Below, one piece after another: positions 1 through 7,990 of a stretch of 64,000 bases of DNA. Position 1 is the first letter of the stretch. Every line of letters starts with the position of its first letter. The notes below the pieces were generated by a model that made no database searches, was not told the DNA's origin, and saw nothing but the letters and a program-made list of their open reading frames with translations. Source of the DNA: Rhizobium laguerreae (lineage in GTDB: Bacteria; Pseudomonadota; Alphaproteobacteria; Rhizobiales; Rhizobiaceae). The stretch spans positions 372,001 through 436,000 of the forward strand of contig NZ_MRDM01000032.1 of the NCBI RefSeq assembly GCF_002008165.1. Direction: 5' to 3'. Position numbers and translations under genes: made by a program.

Positions 1-531
1 ACAAAACCCGCTACGCCCGACGCCGCCTATTGGGCGCTGGCAAAAGCCGCCGGCGGCTGGCGGCTTGAGCTTGCCTTCGGCGAAACCGTCGAAGACTGGA
101 CGGCCTGGTGCCGGGCGGTTTTCGCCATTCCGGCCGAGATCGAACCGCTTGGTTATGCCGACCGGCAATCCGGCGACCTCAGGCTCGCCTTCTTCGATGG
201 CGAGGTCCTGCTTGCGGCGCTGTTTCTGGCACGCGAGCCCGTTGCCGTCGCGCGCAACTGGGCGATCTCGCAGCTCTCCGCCTCGCATGGCGACCTCAGG
301 AAACGCTTTGCGCTCGTTGCGGGTCGTCCCGGCGCAGGCAGGCCGGATCCAGGCGCTACCGTCTGCTCCTGCTTCAGTGTCGGGGTCAACCAGATTGCGG
401 CTGCCGTGCGCGGCGGATGTCACAGCGTCGAGGCGGTCGGCAAAGAAACCAGCGCTGGAACCAATTGCGGCTCCTGCCGCAGCGAAATCGGCAGCATCAT
501 CGATCGCTGTCTTGCCGCAGCCGCGGAGTGA
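1..531 (+). CDS. nasA: Assimilatory nitrate reductase large subunit, C-terminal fragment
   Basis: The window opens inside a reading frame that runs in frame 1 to a TGA at 529-531, so only the last 176 residues are visible and no start can be assigned. The tail holds a BFD-type [2Fe-2S] motif: Cys122 and Cys124 (CSC), then Cys156 and Cys159 (CGSC). This appended domain is known at the C-terminus of the NADH/ferredoxin-linked molybdopterin assimilatory nitrate reductases (NasA/NarB), which reduce nitrate to nitrite in the cytoplasm. The molybdopterin domains lie upstream of the window, so a different molybdoenzyme with a BFD tail cannot be fully excluded. Confidence 0.75.
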   Translation, partial: TKPATPDAAYWALAKAAGGWRLELAFGETVEDWTAWCRAVFAIPAEIEPLGYADRQSGDLRLAFFDGEVLLAALFLAREPVAVARNWAISQLSASHGDLRKRFALVAGRPGAGRPDPGATVCSCFSVGVNQIAAAVRGGCHSVEAVGKETSAGTNCGSCRSEIGSIIDRCLAAAAE

Positions 532-568
532 ACCGCACAAAAGCAAGCAGGACGCAGCCGGAGCACTG

Positions 569-1246
569 TCAGGCCGCGTTCGGGACGATCAGCATCCTGT
601 GATCGGAGGACATGCGGACCGAGATCTCGTCATAGGATGAAAGCGTCGGGTGCGGCGTCTCCATCTTTTGGTGATGTGTTGCCGTGATGACCATGACATC
701 GGCACCCGCCGCCTCGCCGGCGGTAATGCCGGCTGCGACATCCTCGAACACCAGGCAATCCTGCGTGCTGACGCCGAGGCGCTCGGCGCCGAGAATATAA
801 CATTGCGGGTCGGGTTTTCCGACCTTCACGTCCTCCGCCGTCACCATGAATCTCGGCACCGGCAAGCCTGCTGCCTCCAGCCGCCGGTGAGCAAGGCGTA
901 ATGGCGAGGAGGTGACGATCGCCCAGCGATCCGGGGGCAGTGAACTCAGAAAGGTCGCGGCGCCGGGAATGGCCACAACGTCGCTGACATCGGCGATCTC
1001 GGCCTCGGTCACCAGCTTCGATTCATGTTCGGGATCGACTCCAGGCAGGTTCAGCCGGGTGATCGTGTCAATGCCGCGCGATCCATGCATCTTCGGTAAA
1101 AAGGTGGCGACATCGAGCCCCTGACGCCTCGCCCAGTCGCTCCATACACGCTCGGCCGCACGGATCGAATTGAGGATGGTGCCGTCCATATCGAACAGGA
1201 AGGCGGCATAGGGCTTCTCGAAGCCGCGGGGCATCGGCAGGGACAA
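569..1246 (-). CDS. HAD-superfamily phosphatase (beta-phosphoglucomutase / sugar-phosphatase type)
   Basis: The 225-residue product has the four HAD motifs: DMDGT at residues 19-23 (nucleophile Asp19, acid/base Asp21), a VTSS motif II, a lysine in VGKPDP (motif III) and FEDVAAGI (motif IV). A helical cap follows motif I, as in subclass I enzymes that dephosphorylate small sugar or polyol phosphates. The substrate cannot be read from sequence. It converges on the nitrate reductase gene with a 37-base gap. The ATG at 1246 is chosen; an internal ATG four codons on is also possible. Confidence 0.85.
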   Translation of the reverse strand: MSLPMPRGFEKPYAAFLFDMDGTILNSIRAAERVWSDWARRQGLDVATFLPKMHGSRGIDTITRLNLPGVDPEHESKLVTEAEIADVSDVVAIPGAATFLSSLPPDRWAIVTSSPLRLAHRRLEAAGLPVPRFMVTAEDVKVGKPDPQCYILGAERLGVSTQDCLVFEDVAAGITAGEAAGADVMVITATHHQKMETPHPTLSSYDEISVRMSSDHRMLIVPNAA

Positions 1247-1365
1247 AGGCGGATCCTTTTAAGGAGGAGTGTCGGATGGTCGTCGTATCGTTCGATCAAA
1301 CGGCAAATCATGGCCTTTTGCAAGCTTTCCCAGGACGAGCCTATCCGCACGCCCGGCCAAACGGA

Positions 1366-1785
1366 TCAACGAAGCAGCTTTAGCGAGCCGGTCAGCGAGC
1401 GGATCCATTTCGCCGGGCCGGCGAGCCCGACGCCGTCGATAATTTCCGAAGAGAGGTCGCGTTCGGGCATCGAAGCCTCGTAATCGGCATAAAAGTGCAG
1501 CGCGCGGGCAAAACGCGGGAATGGCACGACCAGCGCACCTTCAGGGGCCGGCAGCGCCTTCAGCAGAAGTGATCTCAAATCGGTCGCCGCGGCCTGTAGC
1601 ACCGGAACCGGCTTATTGGCACTGACATGAAATGCCCGACCGGCATGATCGGTCAGCCGCGCACCGGCAAGCGCGGGTGCCGCAGCACCAAGGCCGATCG
1701 ACAGCACCGCAACAGTATTGGCGAGTTCGCCAACTGGCAGCCCCGGTTCGACAATCACCGCGACACGCCAATCCTCAACCATCAT
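1366..1785 (-). CDS. DUF2000 family protein
   Basis: This 139-residue protein has the opening typical of DUF2000 (VAVIVEPGLPVGELANT), in which a Pro-Gly-Leu-Pro-x-Gly-x-x-Ala-Asn-Thr segment is conserved. The fold is related to peptidyl-tRNA hydrolase II, but no activity has been established that I know of. It has no signal peptide or membrane segment. It is divergent from an Lrp/AsnC regulator 136 bases away, an arrangement in which the regulator usually controls the neighbour. An ATG two residues into the frame is an alternative start. Confidence 0.75.
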   Translation of the reverse strand: MMVEDWRVAVIVEPGLPVGELANTVAVLSIGLGAAAPALAGARLTDHAGRAFHVSANKPVPVLQAAATDLRSLLLKALPAPEGALVVPFPRFARALHFYADYEASMPERDLSSEIIDGVGLAGPAKWIRSLTGSLKLLR

Positions 1786-1836
1786 CCGTCCGCTCCTTCT
1801 CTGTTCGAAGTCCTCAACCTATCGAAAGGCAGAGAA

Positions 1837-1858
1837 ATGTCCTGCCTATTCCTGACAT
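1837..1858. promoter_or_regulatory. Possible Lrp/AsnC operator between divergent genes
   Basis: An inverted repeat, ATGTC-12 nt-GACAT, lies in the 136-base gap between the DUF2000 gene and the Lrp-type regulator. Lrp-family proteins often bind imperfect palindromes in such divergent promoters. The arms are only five bases, so this is a weak call. Confidence 0.3.
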
Positions 1859-1921
1859 CTCGCCTCCAAATCAGGTAAGATCTTCCCGTTAATCGATAAA
1901 ACTCGAAAGGACATACCGATC

Positions 1922-2407
1922 ATGGAATTTGAGCCGGGAGATATCCGCATATTGAAGGCGCTACAGGGCGATGGGCGGCTCACCAATCAGGAGCTTGCCG
2001 AACGCGTGGGAATGTCGACCTCGCCTTGCTGGCGCAGGGTAAAAAAGCTGGAAGAGGCAGGCGTCATCCGCGGCTATCAGGCTGTCGTCGATCGCCGCGC
2101 CGTCGGCCTCGGCGTCCTGGCTTTCGTGCGTGTCCAGATCGACACGCATTCGCATGACGAAGCCGAGCGGTTCGAGCGCGAGGTTGGTGAGCTGGAGGCG
2201 GTCATCGCCTGCTATTCCATCGCCGGCGAGGCTGATTTCCTGCTGCAGGTGGTCGCGGCTGATCTCGACAGCTACGCCGAATTCGCCATGACGGTAATCC
2301 GTCGTCTGCCCGGCATCAAAGAGATGCACACGATGTTTGTGCTGAAGGACATCAAGGCATCGACGATCCTGCCTGTTCAGGCATCGGCCGCCAGCCTTTC
2401 GCGCTGA
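1922..2407 (+). CDS. Lrp/AsnC family transcriptional regulator
   Basis: The 161-residue product has the Lrp/AsnC layout: an N-terminal helix-turn-helix (about residues 5-60, with LTNQELAERVGMSTSPCWRR) followed by an effector-binding RAM domain (about 70-150). Such proteins are amino-acid-sensing DNA-binding proteins that assemble as dimers to octamers. The divergent DUF2000 gene is the obvious target besides the gene itself. The ATG at 1922 follows a GAAAGGA ribosome-binding site. It is one of four Lrp/AsnC genes in this window. Confidence 0.92.
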   Translation: MEFEPGDIRILKALQGDGRLTNQELAERVGMSTSPCWRRVKKLEEAGVIRGYQAVVDRRAVGLGVLAFVRVQIDTHSHDEAERFEREVGELEAVIACYSIAGEADFLLQVVAADLDSYAEFAMTVIRRLPGIKEMHTMFVLKDIKASTILPVQASAASLSR

Positions 2408-2459
2408 AGTAACCGCCTGCCCCTTTCCCTCCGTCTGCGGCCTCCGGATAGCCCACCGG

Positions 2460-2768
2460 CTAGAAGGCCGTGCTGGCAGTGGTGGTGATCAGGTCGCAGG
2501 AAAGCCGGAGACCGATCGGATCGTGGCACAGATCATCCTCGGTGCCGGCGAGTTCCAGCCCGGCTGGAGCGTCGGCACGCAGGTAGGTCTGCGTGGTGAC
2601 ATCGACGCGCACGGGAGCGGCGGTCCAGAGCGAGGGGTCAATCGCGGAGATACGGCCCTTCTCGCCGCTCAGTGCAGAGGACGCAATCGCCATCCCGCTT
2701 GCCGTCAAGGCGAGTGAAAGCGCAATCTGAAGACCGAGATCTGCGGCCTCGCGCGGAGAAACGAACAT
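2460..2768 (-). CDS. Hypothetical secreted or membrane-anchored protein
   Basis: This 102-residue product is not a recognised family. A hydrophobic stretch (about residues 10-30, LQIALSLALTASGMAIASSA) resembles a signal peptide or anchor. The next segment, LWTAAPVRVDVTTQTY, closely matches LWTTTPVKIDIRQQHY in the BA14K-type protein encoded at 61680-62264, so the two share an N-terminal module. Two cysteines near the C-terminus could form a disulfide. The ATG at 2768 is preferred over an upstream TTG because a GAGG motif precedes it. Confidence 0.6.
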   Translation of the reverse strand: MFVSPREAADLGLQIALSLALTASGMAIASSALSGEKGRISAIDPSLWTAAPVRVDVTTQTYLRADAPAGLELAGTEDDLCHDPIGLRLSCDLITTTASTAF

Positions 2769-2978
2769 AGCGGCCTCGTGCTGCAAGTTTTTAGCGTTTC
2801 ATCATGCAACTACGGCAGGTAAGCGCGCCGATCCAGCGGCTTCGACCGTTAAGGTTTATGCGTAACCACGTGGGATCAGCCGTAGGGTCCGCCAGGTTTT
2901 TTGCAAATTTCGGAACAATGGTTCCATCAGGCAGTTACCCCAGGGTCATCCAAGATGAAAATCCAAGGAGGATATCCC

Positions 2979-3305
2979 ATGTCTAGATCCCTTATTGCCG
3001 CTTCGCTGCTCGCGATCGGCATGGCGTCGTCGGCTTTTGCCCAGTCTAACCCGAGTCCGATCGGGCCAACGAATGGCGGCTCGACCGATCCCGGTTCCGG
3101 CACCTATTCATCCGATTACACTAACGATGACAACGGCATTCGTCCGGTACCCGTCTCGCCGGTCGATCCGACGACGACACAGAGCATCGGCCGCCCGCAG
3201 ACGATGGAATGCCCCGGCATGCCGCGACAGATGTCCGGCGTCGACACGCGCGGCGGCCAGAGCGGTGCCTCGATCAGCGAAGCGTGCCGCGAATACGACA
3301 ACTAA
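2979..3305 (+). CDS. Small secreted hypothetical protein
   Basis: The 108-residue product starts with a clear Sec signal peptide (MSRSLIAASLLAIGMASSAFA) with a likely cut after AFA. The mature part is rich in Pro, Ser, Thr, Gly and Asp, has no predicted membrane segment, and carries two cysteines near the C-terminus (ECPGMP and EACRE). The start at 2979 follows a strong AAGGAGGATAT site; the longer frame from 2901 would bury the signal peptide. Function unknown; it is probably periplasmic. Confidence 0.75.
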   Translation: MSRSLIAASLLAIGMASSAFAQSNPSPIGPTNGGSTDPGSGTYSSDYTNDDNGIRPVPVSPVDPTTTQSIGRPQTMECPGMPRQMSGVDTRGGQSGASISEACREYDN

Positions 3306-3329
3306 GCAGGCGGTTCTCCGCTCCCGGAA

Positions 3330-3351
3330 AAGGCCGGTTCACGCCGGCCTT
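3330..3351 (+). terminator. Hairpin terminator after the small secreted protein
   Basis: A perfect 8-bp stem (AAGGCCGG / CCGGCCTT) with a 6-nt loop lies 25 bases after the stop codon. There is only a short T-containing tail, so termination is likely but not certain. Confidence 0.6.
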
Positions 3352-3458
3352 ATCCATGTCATGGCAGCGATGAAAGCTTTTCGTTCGCAATGAAATTTTT
3401 GATCGGGGCGTTCCGTACATCCGTGGCAGGTTGAAGAACACAGTCAGGGAACGCTTCA

Positions 3459-3574
3459 TTGGCAAGGGACGCGGCAAAACCGGTTATCCTTTGGTTTCGC
3501 AAGGATTTGCGTCCCTTGACGACAACGAGGCTCTCAACGCAGCCCATCTCTCCGGGCGGCCGATCATCCCGTGA
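3459..3574 (+). pseudogene. phr: Deoxyribodipyrimidine photolyase N-terminal remnant
   Basis: From a TTG at 3459 the frame reads AKPVILWFRKDLR, the hallmark N-terminus of DNA photolyases and cryptochromes. The expected continuation LDDNEALNAAHLSGRPIIP appears only after a shift of reading frame near 3510 and stops at TGA 3572-3574. The remaining 400 or so residues (FAD-binding domain) are absent; unrelated sequence and a repeat follow. The remnant lies next to cfa, an SDR and chrR, and those genes together with a photolyase form a known singlet-oxygen-response set in other alphaproteobacteria. This is a truncated, frameshifted gene and should not yield an active enzyme. Confidence 0.75.
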
Positions 3575-3679
3575 ATTGCGGCTGAAAGCTCACGCCACGC
3601 CAGGCGTCCGGCGCCTCCGCCTGAAGTCGGCGTCCGGCCGCCCCGCCCGCTTGCACACGTGGCGGAATGACATATCAGC

Positions 3680-3778
3680 ACGCGCGTTTTTCACACGCGC
3701 AAAGCGATGTTGCAGCACTTTCAACTGCTGCAAAATCTTATCCTCAAATCGGTTCCGATTTCAGGAGTTATGCGGTAG
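3680..3778. repeat. RIME-like palindromic intergenic repeat
   Basis: This stretch carries a hairpin (GCGCGT...ACGCGC), the spacer TTGCAGCACTTTCAACTGCTGC and a second palindrome (AAATCGGTTCCGATTT). It matches the element at 28364-28467 in inverted orientation with scattered substitutions. Such two-hairpin intergenic elements are typical of Rhizobium genomes. It fills the gap between the photolyase remnant and cfa. Confidence 0.7.
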
Positions 3779-3867
3779 CCTTTCATGCAATGGCCGGAGG
3801 CCGCCCGAGTACATCGTCGCGGATGTATCGTCGTCCCGAACCGGCAAAAAATGCTGGAGGAGGAGAG

Positions 3868-5127
3868 ATGAGCAAGGCGCAGGACTGGAATCTGCTGGCC
3901 CGTGACGCGGTGACGCTGACGGGGGAAAACATATCCCGTCTGGTGAAGGGTCTGCCCTTCAAGGCGAAGCTGGCGCTCCGCGGACTTCTGCGCATGCAGC
4001 ACGGTTCGCTCGCCCTCACCCTCCCCGACGGCCGCAGGCTGCTGATCGAGGGCAAGCAGCCCGGGCCGAAGGCGGCGCTCAGCCTCAACAATTGGAACCT
4101 TGCCTATCGGGCGTTGACGAGCGGCACGATCGGGGTCGCCGAAACCTATATGGACGGCGATTGGGACAGCCCCGACATCACCGCCTTCCTTGAACTCTTC
4201 CTCGTCAACGGCGAGGCCGCGCACAGCTATGCGCACGGCAAAGGCGGCGTCAGCCGGCTCTTCGAACGCGTCCGCCATTGGATGAACGCCAATACCAAGA
4301 CGGGCTCGAAGCGCAACATTTCCGCCCATTACGATCTCGGCAACGATTTCTACAGAGAATGGCTCGATCCGAGCATGACCTATTCCTCGGCGCTCTATTC
4401 CACAGGCGCCAACGATCTGCAATCGGCCCAGAACGCCAAATACCGCGCGCTTGCCGAGGCGACCGGCATCGGGCCTGGCGATCATGTGCTGGAGATCGGC
4501 TGCGGCTGGGGTGGTTTTGCCGAATTTGCCGCAAGCGAGCTGAACTGCAAGGTGACGGGGCTGACGATCAGCCGCGAGCAGCTTGCCTTCGCCGAGGCGC
4601 GCATCCACAAGGCCGGCCTCGATGACCGCGTGGAATTCCGTTTCCAGGACTACCGCGATGAAGCAGGGCTCTACGACCGGATCGTCTCGATCGAGATGTT
4701 CGAAGCGGTCGGCGAAAAATACTGGCCGTCCTATTTCTCCAAACTCCGGCAGTGTCTGAAGCCGGGCGGCAAGGCTGGCCTGCAGATCATCACCATCCGG
4801 CCGGAATCCTTCGACCAGTATCGCAGCAACCCCGACTTCATCCAGAAATACGTCTTTCCCGGCGGCATGCTGCCGACGCGCAATCATCTCGCCGAACTTG
4901 CCGGCAAGGTCGATCTGTCGCTGGTCAAGGATTTCGGGTTTGGGCTCGACTACGCCCGCACGCTCGCCGAATGGCGCGAGCGTTTCTGGTCGGTCTGGGA
5001 ACGCATCCGCCCGATGGGCTTCGACGAGCGCTTCAAGCGGCTTTGGGAATTCTATCTGTTCTATTGCGAGGCCGGCTTCCGTGCCCGCAATATCGATGTG
5101 CGCCAGGTCGTGTTCTCGCGCCGTTGA
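3868..5127 (+). CDS. cfa: Cyclopropane-fatty-acyl-phospholipid synthase
   Basis: The 419-residue product transfers a methylene group from S-adenosylmethionine to unsaturated acyl chains of membrane phospholipids, which protects membranes against acid and oxidative stress. An N-terminal lipid-binding region (about 1-140) precedes the methyltransferase domain. That domain has the SAM motif VLEIGCGWGGFAEFA near residue 207, the QxxYRDxxG-like stretch FQDYRDEAG, and the active-site region IEMFEAVGEKYW. The start at 3868 follows a strong GGAGGAGAG site; the frame is open back to 3667 but lacks family similarity there. The gene ends one base before the convergent SDR gene. Confidence 0.93.
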   Translation: MSKAQDWNLLARDAVTLTGENISRLVKGLPFKAKLALRGLLRMQHGSLALTLPDGRRLLIEGKQPGPKAALSLNNWNLAYRALTSGTIGVAETYMDGDWDSPDITAFLELFLVNGEAAHSYAHGKGGVSRLFERVRHWMNANTKTGSKRNISAHYDLGNDFYREWLDPSMTYSSALYSTGANDLQSAQNAKYRALAEATGIGPGDHVLEIGCGWGGFAEFAASELNCKVTGLTISREQLAFAEARIHKAGLDDRVEFRFQDYRDEAGLYDRIVSIEMFEAVGEKYWPSYFSKLRQCLKPGGKAGLQIITIRPESFDQYRSNPDFIQKYVFPGGMLPTRNHLAELAGKVDLSLVKDFGFGLDYARTLAEWRERFWSVWERIRPMGFDERFKRLWEFYLFYCEAGFRARNIDVRQVVFSRR

Positions 5128-5961
5128 TCATTCCGCCGCATGCGGTGTCACCGGGTGGCGACCAGCCGACGGCGGCCGCTCCCGCCAGCCGGTCACGCGG
5201 TTCACCAGCGTGAAATAAACGCTATAGGGGAGCAGGCGCGCGAGCTTCAGCATGGTGGTGAAGCGCCTCGGAAACGTGATCTCGAAGGCCTGCGATTTCA
5301 ACCCAGCGGCAATCTCCCGAGCGGCCTCCTCGACCGACACCAAAGCCCGCATCGGAAAGGCATTCTTCCTCGTTGCCGGCGTATCGACGAAGCCCGGGCA
5401 GACGAGCTGGATGCGGATGCCCATCTTGTCGAGATCGAATTTCAGGCTTTCGGCCATATTGATCAGCGCCGCCTTGGTAGCGCCATAGGCAGCCCCCGTC
5501 GGCAGGCCGCCATAGCCGGTGACGGAGGAAACGATGGCGATCTGTCCCTGCCCCTTCGCCTTCATATGGCGGATCGCCGGCAGCAGACAGTTGACCACGC
5601 CAGAAAGATTGACGGCAAAGCTCTTCTCGAAATCGGTGCGGTTCAAATCCTCGGCATGGACCGGCAGGTAGACGCCGGCATTGAGGATCGCCATGGCGAG
5701 CGTGCCGTGCTCATATTCGATGGAGGCCATGACATGTTCCATGTCCTCGGCATCGGTGACGTCGCCGTCGAGCACAATGATACTGCCCGAGAGGCCATTC
5801 GCTTCGGCTTGCAGTTCGACCAGCTTTTCGTGGCTTCTGGCCGTCACGGCGACCTTGTATCCTTCGCCGGCGAGCCTCAGTGCAAGCGCCCGGCCGATGC
5901 CCGAGCTCGCACCCGAAATCCAGACGATTCCATGTTCGGGATGGGCAATGAAATCACGCAT
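5128..5961 (-). CDS. Short-chain dehydrogenase/reductase
   Basis: The 277-residue protein has the classical SDR cofactor motif GASSGIG (residues 17-23), NAG near 94-96, and the catalytic set Ser145/146, Tyr159 and Lys163 (YGATK). The C-terminus has a hydrophobic stretch (about residues 240-258) that could associate with membrane. The substrate is unknown. Orthologues of this type sit with cfa, photolyase and chrR genes in regulons of ECF11-type sigma factors. Its stop codon abuts that of cfa, so the two are convergent with no spacer. Confidence 0.85.
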   Translation of the reverse strand: MRDFIAHPEHGIVWISGASSGIGRALALRLAGEGYKVAVTARSHEKLVELQAEANGLSGSIIVLDGDVTDAEDMEHVMASIEYEHGTLAMAILNAGVYLPVHAEDLNRTDFEKSFAVNLSGVVNCLLPAIRHMKAKGQGQIAIVSSVTGYGGLPTGAAYGATKAALINMAESLKFDLDKMGIRIQLVCPGFVDTPATRKNAFPMRALVSVEEAAREIAAGLKSQAFEITFPRRFTTMLKLARLLPYSVYFTLVNRVTGWRERPPSAGRHPVTPHAAE

Positions 5962-6060
5962 GACATGTTCCTCCGGGCTGCCTGATCAAATGCGAAAACA
6001 GGTCCGGAAGTTCCTCAACCCCTCCGGATTTACGGCTCTATCACATTATTGTGGCTGCTT

Positions 6061-6720
6061 TCAGCCGATCAGGTCGCCGATCATCTGGCGGAAGGATCCG
6101 GTGAGCTTGACCGGTCCGTCCGAGACGGCAAAGGCGATGCACGGCCTGTCCTTTTCGGCGACCGGCCGGTGGTCGACCGTATCGTCGGCAATGGAGATAT
6201 CACCGGGACCGAAACGACCGCGTTCATCGTTGAAGGCGCCGTCGAGAATGAGAATCAGCTCCATGCCTTTGTGGGTGTGCGCCGGCAAGGCGCGGCCCGG
6301 CCGGATCCACATCAGGCTGACCTCGCAGCTGTCCATGTCGAGCGAATATTCCTTAAAACCGGGCAACCGACGGCGCCAGGGGACATCTTCGGCCTCGAAG
6401 CCCAAGAGGGCGCGCAACGCTTGCGGAAACAGCGCGTTTTCCGGCCGTGCGGCCGTCCGTGGCGCCGGGACGGGAGACGCAGAGGAAAAGATTGCCGCAA
6501 GCCGCGCGTCGCGATCGGCAATAGCCGCTTCAGGCGCGTTTTCCAGGGCCTCCGCGGCCAGCAGCTCGAGGCTGTTCACCAGGCTGCGATTGTCCGGTTT
6601 CATTTCGAGATGAGACTGCACCAGCACACGCGCCGGCTCGGGCAAGGAGCCGGCGACATAATGCGCCATCAATGCATCGATCGTGTCGATCTGCTCATGA
6701 ACCATGTCGGTTTCGGTCAC
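6061..6720 (-). CDS. chrR: ChrR-type cupin anti-sigma factor
   Basis: The 219-residue protein has an N-terminal anti-sigma helical domain (about 10-75) and a C-terminal ChrR-type cupin (about 115-205; LPAHTHKGMELILILDG supplies metal-ligand His and Glu). ChrR proteins hold an ECF11 sigma factor (RpoE) until singlet oxygen or peroxide releases it. In the His-x3-Cys-x2-Cys zinc motif of the anti-sigma domain both cysteines are missing (HLEMKPDN), a variant I believe occurs in some family members. The GTG at 6720 is used; an ATG five codons later is possible. The usual upstream sigma-factor gene is absent: only 226 bases separate it from the divergent cysK. Confidence 0.82.
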   Translation of the reverse strand: MTETDMVHEQIDTIDALMAHYVAGSLPEPARVLVQSHLEMKPDNRSLVNSLELLAAEALENAPEAAIADRDARLAAIFSSASPVPAPRTAARPENALFPQALRALLGFEAEDVPWRRRLPGFKEYSLDMDSCEVSLMWIRPGRALPAHTHKGMELILILDGAFNDERGRFGPGDISIADDTVDHRPVAEKDRPCIAFAVSDGPVKLTGSFRQMIGDLIG

Positions 6721-6756
6721 GCCCTGTTGCCGCGCTCCGTTTTCGCTTTGTCGTCA

Positions 6757-6786
6757 TCCGTACGGGGAAAGTCAATCTTCGGATCA
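6757..6786 (-). promoter_or_regulatory. Possible ECF11 (RpoE)-type promoter of chrR
   Basis: On the minus strand TGATCC (6786-6781) is followed after 18 bases by TACGGA (6762-6757), 36 bases before the chrR start. TGATCC with this spacing is the -35 element described for the Rhodobacter RpoE/ChrR regulon. The match rests on one hexamer and spacing. Confidence 0.45.
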
Positions 6787-6946
6787 CCCCTCACACGGCG
6801 GGATTGCGGGCCATGCGTCATTTCGGAGGAGGAAAGCCAAATTTTATCGCGGCCGACAGAGGTGTGGAATAGCATTTCTTGCCAACTCAGCCTTGTGAAG
6901 GGAAAAGACCGTTCCTAAAGTAAGAGTTCGAATAGAGGCAGATTCC

Positions 6947-7984
6947 ATGACCTTCCACCCCTCCGTCCTCGACGCCATCGGCAACACGCCCCTGATCAAA
7001 CTCAAGGGCGCCTCAGAGATGACCGGCTGCACCATTCTCGGCAAGGCGGAGTTCCTCAACCCCGGCCAGTCGGTTAAGGATCGCGCCGCGCTCTACATCA
7101 TCCGCTACGCAGAGCGGAAGGGGTTGCTTCGTCCGGGCGGCGTCATCGTCGAGGGTACGGCCGGCAATACCGGCATCGGGCTGACGCTGGTCGCCAAGGC
7201 GCTCGGTTATCGCACCGTCATCGTCATCCCGGAAACGCAGAGCCAGGAAAAGAAAGACGCGCTGAAGCTGCTCGGCGCCGAACTCGTCGAAGTGCCCGCC
7301 GTTCCCTACAAGAACCCGAACAACTACGTGAAGGTGTCCGGGCGGCTGGCAGAACAGCTGGCGAAGACCGAGCCGAACGGGGCGATCTGGGCAAACCAGT
7401 TCGACAACGTCGCCAACCGCCAGGCGCATGTCGAAACGACGGCAAAAGAAATATGGCAAGACACCGACGGCAAGGTCGACGGCTTCATCTGCTCGGTCGG
7501 CTCCGGCGGTACGCTGGCAGGCGTGGCTGCCGGCCTCAAGGCCTTCAACGCAGACGTCAAGATCGGCATCGCCGATCCCGATGGCGCCGCACTCTATGAA
7601 TTCTACCAGAACGGCGCGCTGAAATCCGAGGGATCCTCGATCACCGAGGGCATTGGCCAGGGCCGTATCACCGCTAATCTCGAGGGCTTCACGCCTGACT
7701 ATGCCTATCGGATCCCCGATGCCGAAGCGCTTCCTTATCTCTTCGACCTCGTCGAGACCGAGGGCCTCTGCCTCGGCGGATCGACGGCGATCAACATTGC
7801 CGGCGCGGTCAACCTCGCCCGGGATCTCGGACCTGGTCACACGGTGGTGACGATCCTCTGCGATTACGGCAACCGCTATCAGTCAAAACTCTTCAACCCG
7901 GATTTCCTGACGTCGAAGGGACTGCCCGTTCCGGGCTGGATGGCCAAGTCGCCCGATATCCACGTTCCCTACGAGCCCGTGTGA
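6947..7984 (+). CDS. cysK: Cysteine synthase A (O-acetylserine sulfhydrylase)
   Basis: The 345-residue fold-II PLP enzyme condenses O-acetylserine with sulfide to make cysteine. The PLP lysine lies in NPGQSVKDRAA (near residue 43), the substrate loop is EGTAGNTGIG, and the phosphate-binding loop is SVGSGGTLAG. It is slightly longer than the 310-residue E. coli CysK, as is common for the rhizobial form. It starts a tight four-gene run: the AlaX gene begins 7 bases after its stop, then sseA and a GNAT gene follow. This suggests one sulfur-linked transcription unit. Confidence 0.9.
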   Translation: MTFHPSVLDAIGNTPLIKLKGASEMTGCTILGKAEFLNPGQSVKDRAALYIIRYAERKGLLRPGGVIVEGTAGNTGIGLTLVAKALGYRTVIVIPETQSQEKKDALKLLGAELVEVPAVPYKNPNNYVKVSGRLAEQLAKTEPNGAIWANQFDNVANRQAHVETTAKEIWQDTDGKVDGFICSVGSGGTLAGVAAGLKAFNADVKIGIADPDGAALYEFYQNGALKSEGSSITEGIGQGRITANLEGFTPDYAYRIPDAEALPYLFDLVETEGLCLGGSTAINIAGAVNLARDLGPGHTVVTILCDYGNRYQSKLFNPDFLTSKGLPVPGWMAKSPDIHVPYEPV

Positions 7985-7990
7985 GACCCC

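Noticed and set aside
3721..4887. 388-residue minus-strand frame opposite cfa
   Set aside because: Antisense shadow of cfa; no family features.
6723..6827. 34-codon minus-strand frame just before chrR, overlapping its GTG, as a possible sigma-factor start
   Set aside because: The sequence does not resemble an ECF sigma factor N-terminus and no ribosome-binding site precedes it.
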